Assembly (NCBI GenBank): GCA_020053915.1
Contig: JAGVMG010000012.1
Coordinates: forward strand, 1 to 40,953
Source of the DNA: Parachlamydiales bacterium
GTDB lineage: Bacteria > Chlamydiota > Chlamydiia > Chlamydiales > Rhabdochlamydiaceae
Direction: 5' to 3'
DNA: 40,953 nt
Shown: positions 6,742 through 14,185 of the stretch, piece by piece
How positions within the stretch are numbered: position 1 is the stretch's first letter
Layout of the letters: every line of letters begins with the position of its first letter
The notes under the pieces: model-generated
What the model saw: the letters and a program-made list of their open reading frames with translations, nothing else
Database searches by the model: none
What the model was told of the DNA's origin: nothing
Made by a program: the position numbers and the translations under genes

Positions 6742-7695
6742 ATGACTCAAATACCTGTTATCAACTTAATGGACAATCCCGGTTTTAGAGAACTCATTGA
6801 TGGGTTCTCCGAAGTGATCCAAACCTCTTCTGAAAAAGGCCTCGAAGAAGCGCGTAAAAAGTGCACCTCATTTTTTCTTAATGCAGACTCTTTTCGTGCA
6901 GAAGTTGAGAGCATCCAGCATGTCGAAATTGAGGGGAAAGAGGGGAACCTAATTCCTCTTCGGATTTACAAACCAAAATCTGAGAAAACGCTCCCCGTCA
7001 TCGTCTATTTACATCGCGGAGGATGGATTTTTGGAAACAACGAAGAATCTGAACCCGTTTGCCGTCTCTTAGCACACCATCTGGAATCGATCGTTGTTGC
7101 AGTCGATTACCGCTTAGCTCCTGAAGTTTCCTTTCCGAAACCTCTCGAAGATGCCTACGCTGCGACCGATTGGGTTGCTAAAAACAGCTCTAGTTTTGGA
7201 GGCGATCCTGGGCAACTGATTGTCTGTGGAGAGAGCGCTGGAGGAAACCTCGCGGCGGCTGTCGCCATGATGGCGCGCGATCTTAAAGGTCCATCGATCG
7301 CTTGCCAGCTTCTGATCTATCCGATCATTAGCGCGACACTACAAGATGCTGCCTATGATGCGTGTCCGGATCAACACTTCCTGACAAAAGGTGCAATGGA
7401 GTTCATGTGGGGAGCGTATCTGCAGAACCCTGCAAATGCTCAAAACCCGTATGCTTCACTAGACTGTGCTAAAGATCTCTCGGGTCTTCCCTCCGCAGTC
7501 GTTGTGACGGGGGAATACGACCCTCTTCGACAAGAGGCTGAGTCTTATGTTCAATCGCTTCGCGAGGCGGGCGTTGCAGTGCAGACTCTGAATGTTCCTG
7601 AGGTGATTCATGGATTTCTTGATCTTCCGCTCTATGAGCCAGAGAAAAAGATTGCCTGGGTCCAAGAGATCCGCAGGTTGCTTTCCAAGGTCTGA
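6742..7695 (+). CDS. Alpha/beta-hydrolase esterase/lipase, HSL-like family
   Basis: The 317-aa protein has the hormone-sensitive-lipase family pattern. The oxyanion-hole motif is HRGGW (91-95; usually HGGG). The nucleophile elbow is GESAG with Ser165, and the remaining triad is Asp260 (GEYDPL) and His290 (VIHGF). It should hydrolyse carboxyl esters of short or medium acyl chains; the substrate cannot be inferred. No signal peptide is present, so it acts in the cytoplasm. ATG 6742 is chosen because GGAG (6733-6736) sits 5 nt upstream; the open frame back to 6688 lacks one. The 5' end is duplicated at 4522-4567, so the original promoter may have been displaced by the intervening insertion. Confidence 0.9.
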   Translation: MTQIPVINLMDNPGFRELIDGFSEVIQTSSEKGLEEARKKCTSFFLNADSFRAEVESIQHVEIEGKEGNLIPLRIYKPKSEKTLPVIVYLHRGGWIFGNNEESEPVCRLLAHHLESIVVAVDYRLAPEVSFPKPLEDAYAATDWVAKNSSSFGGDPGQLIVCGESAGGNLAAAVAMMARDLKGPSIACQLLIYPIISATLQDAAYDACPDQHFLTKGAMEFMWGAYLQNPANAQNPYASLDCAKDLSGLPSAVVVTGEYDPLRQEAESYVQSLREAGVAVQTLNVPEVIHGFLDLPLYEPEKKIAWVQEIRRLLSKV

Positions 7696-7703
7696 TCCTT
7701 AAG

Positions 7704-7734
7704 CCCATTGCCGCATCAGCGATGCGGCAATGGG
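7704..7734 (+). terminator. Hairpin downstream of esterase
   Basis: A perfect 14-bp stem (7704-7717 with 7721-7734) has a 3-nt loop AGC, starting 9 nt after the esterase stop. Only ATTTCC follows, so it is a strong hairpin with a poor T-tract. Confidence 0.6.
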
Positions 7735-7831
7735 ATTTCCAGACAGCAGCTTAGGAAACGGATCGTTATGATTGAAAAAAATCTTGTTTGGATAAAAAAT
7801 CATTTTTTTTCTTCTAACAAGGAGATCTTCA

Positions 7832-8236
7832 ATGAAGAAACTATCTTTAATATTCGTATGCCTCTTTACATTTCTTTTTCTCGACCATCTTGCAGCGCAT
7901 GAACACTGCGCTGATCTTTCAGAAAACTATGTCTATGATCACCACGGAAACCCTCTATTTGTAAAAGTCTATGTCACACGTTATGATGAGGAAGCTTCCA
8001 ATTCGAATAAACCATCTCCCGCTCTGAAGTTCATTAAAAAGAACCACTTCTTTAGCCAAATGCTGCAAAAAGATAGACATGGTAGATTTCTTGCTGTTCC
8101 TCTGCAAAAAAAGAAGAACAAAAATAAAGACGAAGATGACGATAACCCATATCAAGAGCAGAGCTGGATCTGCCCATATTGCGATACATACAATGATCAG
8201 TCGCGCAATGTATGTTCAAACAAAAGTTGCCCCTAA
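7832..8236 (+). CDS. Secreted protein with RanBP2-like zinc finger
   Basis: The 134-aa protein begins with a clear signal peptide (MKKLSLIFVCLFTFLFL, probable cleavage near AA-HEH). A basic/acidic linker (KKKNKNKDEDDDN) follows. The extreme C-terminus holds W112, C114, C117, N121, C128 and C133. That spacing, W-x-C-x2-C-x3-N-x6-C-x4-C, equals the RanBP2-type zinc finger except for the last pair (usually x2). In eukaryotes this finger binds ubiquitin, Ran or single-stranded RNA. In an exported protein of an intracellular bacterium it suggests an effector, but function is inference. AAGGAGA lies just before ATG 7832. The gene stands alone and converges with the lipoprotein gene. Confidence 0.75.
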   Translation: MKKLSLIFVCLFTFLFLDHLAAHEHCADLSENYVYDHHGNPLFVKVYVTRYDEEASNSNKPSPALKFIKKNHFFSQMLQKDRHGRFLAVPLQKKKNKNKDEDDDNPYQEQSWICPYCDTYNDQSRNVCSNKSCP

Positions 8237-8272
8237 TATCGCCGCCCAGGAAGGGACTGGAAGCAGTGAATT

Positions 8273-9187
8273 TTAAAGCTTACGATCTTCCAAGAGAATC
8301 AGCTCTAGGGTATTTTCCAGAAAATCTCCAGAGCTGTATTTTTGAGTGAGCATCTTATGTAGTTTTCTGTATTTGTCATAGAGGAGTGCAGTTTCTGAAG
8401 AGGAGTGGTCCGCAACAAAGCTGATTCCTCGATGGAATAAGAACCTTTTTGACTGATGGTCTTTAAATCCCTTAAAGACTTTTCCAATGGCTTCGGCTTC
8501 TTTTTTTAGCCTGTGTTGACGCTCAAGCGATGGTTTTTCTAAGGTGAAACCCAGTCTTCCAAGAGAAGTAAAAATGCTGGCTCTCATTTGAAAAAGCTGC
8601 GCATTTTTTTCTCCATACCCCAAGCAAATCCCTAGTAGATCGTCTTTAAGATAAAATTGCTCTTTAAATGGAGATCCTTTCAAAAGATCGTTAAAGAGCT
8701 CCTCTTCATTTTGAGAGTTTTTTATCCTGGAAAGTAAGGGAAGCATCAACCGTTTGTTTATTACAGAAACCTTCATGTAATGAAGTTCGTGGTTTTGCTC
8801 AACAAGATCGAAAAAAATATTGTTCCCACAAAATAGGTGTTCATATTTTTTCCATACATCAAATCCCTTCTGAAAACGTGCATAGTCTGGAAGAAATCCC
8901 TCGAAAAAAAGATCTAGCGAATAGACAGGATCAAATAGGAAATCGGGCAAAAGAGATTTCGGTTTTATATAGGAATAAAACCCCATCGGCTTTCCGCCTA
9001 AAAGAACATATCCAACCGAATCGTTCTGGATTAAACAGCGAAAGAAATCTTCAAGAAGCAATCTGTCATGAGAGGGGAGTGTGGAGATAAACTGCTCAAT
9101 ATCCTTCCGTGTACTCGGGACAGGAGGTTTTCCATTGCATCCTGAAAACAAAAGAACTAAGACTAGATATTGGATTAGTCGCCGCAT
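8273..9187 (-). CDS. Predicted lipoprotein, unknown function
   Basis: I do not recognise this 304-aa protein. It starts MRRLIQYLVLVLLFSGC, with a lipobox LFSGC and lipidated Cys17. The mature part is a mostly helical, mixed-charge domain without cysteine pairs or catalytic motifs that I can identify; one run is VGYVLLGGKPMGFYSY. Length and lipobox support an outer- or inner-membrane anchored periplasmic protein. It is the last gene of the leftward run that begins with the LicD-like gene. The inverted repeat at 9190-9263 ends two bases before its ATG and leaves no ribosome binding site, so translation may be weak or the repeat may have disrupted an older start. Confidence 0.75.
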   Translation of the reverse strand: MRRLIQYLVLVLLFSGCNGKPPVPSTRKDIEQFISTLPSHDRLLLEDFFRCLIQNDSVGYVLLGGKPMGFYSYIKPKSLLPDFLFDPVYSLDLFFEGFLPDYARFQKGFDVWKKYEHLFCGNNIFFDLVEQNHELHYMKVSVINKRLMLPLLSRIKNSQNEEELFNDLLKGSPFKEQFYLKDDLLGICLGYGEKNAQLFQMRASIFTSLGRLGFTLEKPSLERQHRLKKEAEAIGKVFKGFKDHQSKRFLFHRGISFVADHSSSETALLYDKYRKLHKMLTQKYSSGDFLENTLELILLEDRKL

Positions 9188-9189
9188 TT

Positions 9190-9263
9190 ATACCGAAAGT
9201 GGTTTTGCATTTTGGTTAGTCGTTGCTGCCAAACAAGCAAATTTTGAACCACTTTCGGTATAT
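9190..9263. repeat. MITE-like inverted repeat
   Basis: TATACCGAAAGTGGTT (9190-9205) is repeated in inverted orientation at 9248-9263, with about 42 nt between. If the outer TA pairs are a target duplication, the element is 70 bp (9192-9261) and begins TACC, as does the MITE at 31542. Lacking a T-run, it does not look like a normal terminator. It fills the gap between two minus-strand genes. Confidence 0.55.
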
Positions 9264-9287
9264 ATGCAATAGTCTCAGTATATCTAT

Positions 9288-9692
9288 TTAACAGCCAGAG
9301 CCTAAGATGAGGACGGAGGGGGTTAAATGGTCTTTTTTCAATGTGTAGGTTTTGTTCGGGACGGCGTCGATCCAGTTGGTGAGAAGGTCTGGATCTTCTT
9401 TGCCGTTTGACCAAGCGAGGACTCGAAAGTACTCAGCCTTTTCTGGAATAGTTAGCTTGATTTTTCCTGTTTGAGTGAGAAATTGCATGGTGTCTGGATT
9501 CATCTTTGCTCCATGAATCATGGCCTGATTGCCCTCATCCACTTCTTTTGCAGAGCTTGCCCATTGAACTGCGATCTTTGTTTTTTGATTTTTCGCAGGA
9601 TAAAGTGTCTGATTTTTGAGAATTAGAGTTTCTGCAAAGCTAGGTGTTGCGAGAACTAAGAGCGAGAGAACAAGCAGTATGACCTTTTTCAT
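9288..9692 (-). CDS. Small exported protein, unknown function
   Basis: The 134-aa protein has a typical signal peptide (MKKVILLVLSLLVLATPSFA, cleavage before ETL). The rest (about 114 aa) is predicted beta-rich, with IKLTIPEKAEYFRVLAWSNG and a C-terminal LILGSGC; I recognise no family. It begins 15 nt after the acetamidase/formamidase-like gene in the same orientation and is probably co-transcribed with it. The single C-terminal cysteine has no evident partner. Confidence 0.75.
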   Translation of the reverse strand: MKKVILLVLSLLVLATPSFAETLILKNQTLYPAKNQKTKIAVQWASSAKEVDEGNQAMIHGAKMNPDTMQFLTQTGKIKLTIPEKAEYFRVLAWSNGKEDPDLLTNWIDAVPNKTYTLKKDHLTPSVLILGSGC

Positions 9693-9707
9693 CTTGATGA
9701 CCTATTG

Positions 9708-10910
9708 TTATTCAAGGGTGATCCCTTCTTGAGGGGTACATGTCACATTGGGATTGATTTTTGGAGCTTGGAGAGGAAAGGTACCTTCTGCGCAAAGCGT
9801 GCTTCTTTTACCTATTCCTTTAAACGGCTCTTTAGGAATGTGCACCGTGACGTTTTTGATGACATTAACCGCTTCGGCAATCTCGAAATCACCCACCATG
9901 CTTAAGAATTGATAACTTTCTTCGGCAGACAATTCTTGGGTGCGCACAAGGAAGTCAATGGCGTTTCTAGAGGCGAGCTTCATGGCTTCAAAGAGATCCA
10001 CATTTAAGCCTACAATCATCCAGTGAGTGGCATTTTCGATGATGGGCCAACTGAGTGCGTTGCCGCCTTTTCGTTTTGTTTTGTCGAACACACCCTCAGC
10101 TTTGAGATCTTTCCTAACGATGAATTGCAGGGTAATGCCTTCGTATGCAGTTTCTAAAGCAGTGATGTCGATCTCGCCGTTGCTTTGCATCGCATGAGAA
10201 TCACCTGTCCAGACAAGAGCGCCTTTCTGAAAGACAGGAAGGAAGAGGATAGAGCCTGCTTGTAGCTCGGGTTGGTCTAAATTGCCCCCAAACGGTCCTG
10301 GAGGAACAGAATTAAACTCTCCTGTCACAGGTTGTCCCGCTTGAGTTGGGATATTGACGGGCCATCCATCGGGCCAGTCGAGAGGAGGGGCAACGGCAAT
10401 AATGCCAGGGAATGGTTTTAGCTGTAAGCAGACCCCTTTCACAAATTCGGTCGTATTGTTTGTTTTGTTATATTTGAAATATTTGATCCTGGGCTTGGTG
10501 AATTCCGATAGGATCCCTTGAGTGGGGCTTAAGAAATTATATCCCCAATCGGTGAGTTGAATATCTAGAACGCGAATTTCTAAGACATCTCCAGGTTCTG
10601 CGCCCTCGATGTAAACGGGCCCTGTTAGAGAGTGCATGCCACGTCTCTTCTGTATGTCATTGGCGACATAAAATTTTGCAACGTCAGCAGGTGTTGTTTT
10701 ATTATAGACCATTTCATGAAGACAGCTATTCCAGGTTTCTAAGGAGACTGTATCTCCGGAGCGAATTTTTACAGCGGGCGCTTTGTTGAGTGTAAATAGT
10801 CCAAGAGTGACTGTTTCTGATGTTGCTGGAACTCTGAATGTTTCTCCCATAAGGGAAGCTGCATGTAATGTGGCTACGAGAATTGAGAAAATGTGTGTCT
10901 TTTTCAGCAT
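9708..10910 (-). CDS. Exported acetamidase/formamidase family protein
   Basis: The 400-aa protein matches the FmdA/AmdA fold. Signature stretches are YIEGAEPGDVLEIRVLDI, the PPGPFGGNLDQPEL loop, and GALVWTGDSHAMQSNGEI, which contains the usual GD-H metal-site residues. Family members hydrolyse formamide, acetamide or other small amides to ammonia and the acid. Unlike most, this one starts with a signal-like sequence (MLKKTHIFSILVATLHAASLMG), so it should act in the periplasm or outside. AGGAG precedes the ATG. It follows the OprB porin gene by 74 nt and precedes a small exported protein by 15 nt. Porin plus periplasmic amidase suggests use of a small host amide; the actual substrate is unknown. 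Confidence 0.88.
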   Translation of the reverse strand: MLKKTHIFSILVATLHAASLMGETFRVPATSETVTLGLFTLNKAPAVKIRSGDTVSLETWNSCLHEMVYNKTTPADVAKFYVANDIQKRRGMHSLTGPVYIEGAEPGDVLEIRVLDIQLTDWGYNFLSPTQGILSEFTKPRIKYFKYNKTNNTTEFVKGVCLQLKPFPGIIAVAPPLDWPDGWPVNIPTQAGQPVTGEFNSVPPGPFGGNLDQPELQAGSILFLPVFQKGALVWTGDSHAMQSNGEIDITALETAYEGITLQFIVRKDLKAEGVFDKTKRKGGNALSWPIIENATHWMIVGLNVDLFEAMKLASRNAIDFLVRTQELSAEESYQFLSMVGDFEIAEAVNVIKNVTVHIPKEPFKGIGKRSTLCAEGTFPLQAPKINPNVTCTPQEGITLE

Positions 10911-10984
10911 TTCCGCTCCTATGATGTTCTTAAAATCTATATGTAATCGTTGGAACAGGGAAGTGCAAGTAAATTTTTGAAATT

Positions 10985-12250
10985 TCAGAAGAGGACAGTA
11001 AGTCTACCGGTAACGGCCACGACATTTGATTTTGTCGGATGCGCGCCAGGATGAGGAATATAGCTGAGCACAGGCTGAAAGTAGATCGACTTATAGACTT
11101 GAGCTTGGTAATACGTTTGGAACATTAATTCGGAATGTCTTGAAAACGTGTGGGGATTAAGCCGAGACCATGCAAGACCTGCGCCAAATGAATCGTTCGG
11201 TCGGTGTGGAACCAATGCAAATGCCGTAAGGCCCATCCCTAAAAAAAGGTTCATGGGAAGTGTTTTCGAATCATTCCAGCCGAGTTGAAAAAAACCAGAG
11301 ACATTTCCTTTATTTGTCTTTTCTGTGTTCTGGATCCACAGAGCTTGGGAGCCAAACGCATACACGCCTCCGGTTCCATTTTCTTTTTGTGTGCCCGATT
11401 TTAACTGTCCACTTTGATACCATCCTCCAATAGCTGCGATGCCGGGCTTAGGTGTTGTCCAGCCATATCCTGTTTCGATGATCGAAAAATAATATCCATT
11501 AAAATGGGGGCCTGTGAGTCCTGTTTGCACGCCTTTTGCTAAACTGCCATCAAATGCGCCGATATTGACATAGGCTTGTTTAATAGGCGCTATCGTCACG
11601 ACGACTCCATAGACAGAGTTGTAATAGCCGCCGAGGACTCCTAATAGAGTGGTGTTGACAAAGATGGGAGTATAGATCAAGCCGCTCACGGACGGAATCG
11701 ATTCTGCTGGATTATCTTTGGGCACTGGTTTGGACACATTGTTAAAATGATAGGTCGGAACTGTCTTTCCTATGCGTATGCTGAGCCTGTTATTGAGAAA
11801 TTCTTGGCGTATCCACAGTTGATAGAGTTCAGATCGATTCAGCGGAGGAGAACCTGGCAGGCTGTTATACCCCTGAACAACACCGGCATCGGCATTGGTA
11901 GGTTGACCATTAAATTGAAGAAATTCTGTGCCAAAATAAGCATGCTTCCATCCGATGGCTTTTTGTAAATCGATGGACAGATCCAGGATGAACAGGCTGT
12001 TGCCCGTCCAGCGTCTATGGTGATGCGCGCTAGTTCCTCCATGTAAGAGAGCATTGTAATCGCCCATCCATAGTCCGCCAAGTCGAACACCTGAGCTTTT
12101 GGGAATGTGCAATAAATTGCCAAGTTCACCAGTCCCAGTCAAAATATTGACGGCGCCAGGGTTTCCGCTAATCCCATAGCTTGATTCGTCTGCATGGATG
12201 AGTGCTGACACAGCGCATAGGATGCTAAAGATAAGGCGAGGTCGGATCAT
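10985..12250 (-). CDS. OprB-family porin (AaxA-like)
   Basis: The 421-aa protein has a signal peptide (MIRPRLIFSILCAVSALIHA) and the OprB carbohydrate-selective porin pattern: LGGLWMGDYNALL, LDLSIDLQKAIGW, YQLWIRQEFLNNRLSIRIGK, and a C-terminal beta-strand ending in LTVLF with terminal Phe, as required for Bam-mediated insertion. In Chlamydia the OprB homologue AaxA lets arginine pass the outer membrane. Here the neighbouring periplasmic amidase suggests another small nitrogenous solute, but specificity cannot be read from sequence. It begins 12 nt after the LicD-like gene and is probably in the same operon. Confidence 0.88.
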   Translation of the reverse strand: MIRPRLIFSILCAVSALIHADESSYGISGNPGAVNILTGTGELGNLLHIPKSSGVRLGGLWMGDYNALLHGGTSAHHHRRWTGNSLFILDLSIDLQKAIGWKHAYFGTEFLQFNGQPTNADAGVVQGYNSLPGSPPLNRSELYQLWIRQEFLNNRLSIRIGKTVPTYHFNNVSKPVPKDNPAESIPSVSGLIYTPIFVNTTLLGVLGGYYNSVYGVVVTIAPIKQAYVNIGAFDGSLAKGVQTGLTGPHFNGYYFSIIETGYGWTTPKPGIAAIGGWYQSGQLKSGTQKENGTGGVYAFGSQALWIQNTEKTNKGNVSGFFQLGWNDSKTLPMNLFLGMGLTAFALVPHRPNDSFGAGLAWSRLNPHTFSRHSELMFQTYYQAQVYKSIYFQPVLSYIPHPGAHPTKSNVVAVTGRLTVLF

Positions 12251-12262
12251 GCGTTTAGCTTT

Positions 12263-13471
12263 TTAATCCTTCCAGTAGGGATGGTTGAGGTCTTTGCGGT
12301 AGCATTGGGCATCTTCGTCCCAGATGTTGGAGGGGGAGAGGTTGTCGCCGTATTTACTTTGCAAGAAGGTGACAACGTTGTTGGGCGCCCAGACAGTAAC
12401 GCCGTCGAAGTTAGCTTTTTTCAAGGGGAAGAGGTCTTCGTACTTGAGAGGATTGATGCAGCGAAGCTCATCTTTTTTCCAGCTATAGGGGAAGGGGCTG
12501 TCGATATAGGTGTAGTTGAAGCCGACCTGTTGGGTCTGTTCATTGAAGTCGTAATGGTAAATATCGATGAAGTTTTTCGTCTCTTTGACATAGAGCTTGA
12601 GGAAGGTTTTGGGCTTGCTGTAGCTGGACCAATCTTGGATCTGGTATTTTTCAGGGTCGAGATGTGAAAGAAGGCGTTTAACATTATCGTGGTCGGGCAT
12701 CAAGATGGAGATGTCGATATCCCAATCCCAAGGGATGATTCCTCCGTAACGATAAGCGCCGAGGCACGTGCCGCAGTCAATCCACCACACGATCCCATTG
12801 TTGTCGAAAATCTCGGAAATTTCTTTGAGTGTTTCAATCTCGATTTGTTGACGTTTGGTTAATGTCGATGGGCGTTTGTGTCCTTGGCAGGGAATCGTAT
12901 CTGCGCAATGGAGCGTCGGAATCCCTTTGGCGAGATACTCTTCTTGATGGGGAACAACCTCTGTTGAACGCAAGGTGTTTTTCAGCACTTTTTGTCGCGT
13001 TCTCACTTCCGGAGAAAGGTAAGCGATTCCTTTTAGAGTGGCGCCGAGCAGCTCTGAGACTGGAAGTACAGTCAGGGCAAGCGTGGTTTTCAGCCAGTGG
13101 AGTTTGCGGTAGTGAAAGGATTGATAAATAGAGCATTGGCCAGTTTTTGGGTCGAGCTTCACATTTTTTCCTGCAAAAAGATAGCGGGAGGGGCTTAAGA
13201 AAAAATCCCCAACTGCTTCTAGAAGCGTCGCGTCTTTGTACTTCATATTTAAAAAGGCGTTTTCACGCACGTTGTGAAAAGTGGTGACAACGGGCATGCC
13301 CAGAGGTTGAAGCACATCTCTTGCAATGGAGGTCTCTTTGACTTTTGTTTGAACTTCTTTTTTCGCCTCTTTTTCTTTTGCCTGCAGGGGGGAATAAAGG
13401 GTAGTGCAGAGGCACAGGGCGACGGCACACGTTCTGGAGAATTTTTGGATTTGATAAGCTGCTAACATCAT
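12263..13471 (-). CDS. LicD-family protein with N-terminal export signal
   Basis: The C-terminal half of this 402-aa protein shows the LicD/fukutin nucleotidyltransferase-fold motif: VWWIDCGTCLGAYRYGG then IPWDWDIDISI (roughly residues 228-255), with the D-x-D metal pair. LicD proteins transfer phosphocholine or similar phospho-groups to surface glycans. The first 31 residues (hydrophobic ALCLCTTLYSPLQA) look like a signal peptide, and the segment 60-170 carries a helical domain I do not recognise. An exported LicD enzyme is unusual because the donor is cytoplasmic in known systems. Start is ATG 13471 or the adjoining ATG 13468. It leads the leftward run of porin, amidase and exported proteins. 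Confidence 0.85.
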   Translation of the reverse strand: MMLAAYQIQKFSRTCAVALCLCTTLYSPLQAKEKEAKKEVQTKVKETSIARDVLQPLGMPVVTTFHNVRENAFLNMKYKDATLLEAVGDFFLSPSRYLFAGKNVKLDPKTGQCSIYQSFHYRKLHWLKTTLALTVLPVSELLGATLKGIAYLSPEVRTRQKVLKNTLRSTEVVPHQEEYLAKGIPTLHCADTIPCQGHKRPSTLTKRQQIEIETLKEISEIFDNNGIVWWIDCGTCLGAYRYGGIIPWDWDIDISILMPDHDNVKRLLSHLDPEKYQIQDWSSYSKPKTFLKLYVKETKNFIDIYHYDFNEQTQQVGFNYTYIDSPFPYSWKKDELRCINPLKYEDLFPLKKANFDGVTVWAPNNVVTFLQSKYGDNLSPSNIWDEDAQCYRKDLNHPYWKD

Positions 13472-13606
13472 GTCCTGACCTAAACTGTTTGGGTTGCCTC
13501 AAGGGATCAATATATCAACCTGTGACGATTTTTCAAAGATGACTTTAAAACATCAAAAAATTATATCTTGTGTGCTTGCCATCTACACACATTTTTGAGG
13601 CTGTTC

Positions 13607-14185
13607 ATGAAAAAACTCGGGAAATTGATCGCGCTTGTTCTTTCCTTGCTGATTTTGGTCCCTTTGCTCGTTCTTAATGCCGACAAAACGCTCGCGAGCT
13701 CGACTCAAAGCATCGTCGTTCCTAATCCTCCAGATATCTCTGACCCGACGCCTGTCGATACGATTATCACCAAGCCCGATGGGACTGTGATCGAAAAGCA
13801 ATACATGTACAATCCCGACACAAACTCGATTGATATTGATTCGGGTTATGATAATGAAAACGCGAGCCTTTTTTTCCCGGGTCTTGAGCTAGGATTCCTC
13901 TTTGCCGGCGGATACTGGGTAGACCAGAATGGATATTACTGGAATAATAACCACTGGAATTACAATAATGACAACCATTGGAACGACCACTGGAACAACT
14001 ACTGGCACAATGATTGGAATAACGGACACTGGCAAAACCACTGGCAGAACAATCATGGAAATGCGAATTGGAACAAAAATCATCCGCAGAGCTGGAGCCA
14101 TCCAGGGGGCAGAGCGCAAGGAGATCATCGCGGTGGAATGGGTGGTGGGCGCATGGGTGGTCGTGGCGGAGGAGGACGGCGTTAA
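13607..14185 (+). CDS. Exported Asn/Trp/His-rich protein
   Basis: The 192-aa product from ATG 13607 (GAGG 10 nt before) has a signal peptide ending near TLAS. A folded-looking acidic part follows, with GTVIEKQYMYNPDTNSIDID, then a hydrophobic stretch LFFPGLELGFLFAGGYW. Residues of about 105-170 are dominated by Asn, Trp and His, with W repeated every 3-6 residues (HWNDHWNNYWHNDW). The end is Gly/Arg-rich (GGRMGGRGGGGRR). Such composition fits metal binding or an aggregation-prone surface layer; neither is shown. The kinase-like gene begins at the next base, so the two are a transcription unit. Start at 13568 is open but lacks a ribosome binding site. Confidence 0.8.
   Translation: MKKLGKLIALVLSLLILVPLLVLNADKTLASSTQSIVVPNPPDISDPTPVDTIITKPDGTVIEKQYMYNPDTNSIDIDSGYDNENASLFFPGLELGFLFAGGYWVDQNGYYWNNNHWNYNNDNHWNDHWNNYWHNDWNNGHWQNHWQNNHGNANWNKNHPQSWSHPGGRAQGDHRGGMGGGRMGGRGGGGRR

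Noticed and set aside
12281-12667. Long open frame on the plus strand opposite the LicD-like gene
   Set aside because: It is the antisense shadow of a well-supported coding region with family motifs.
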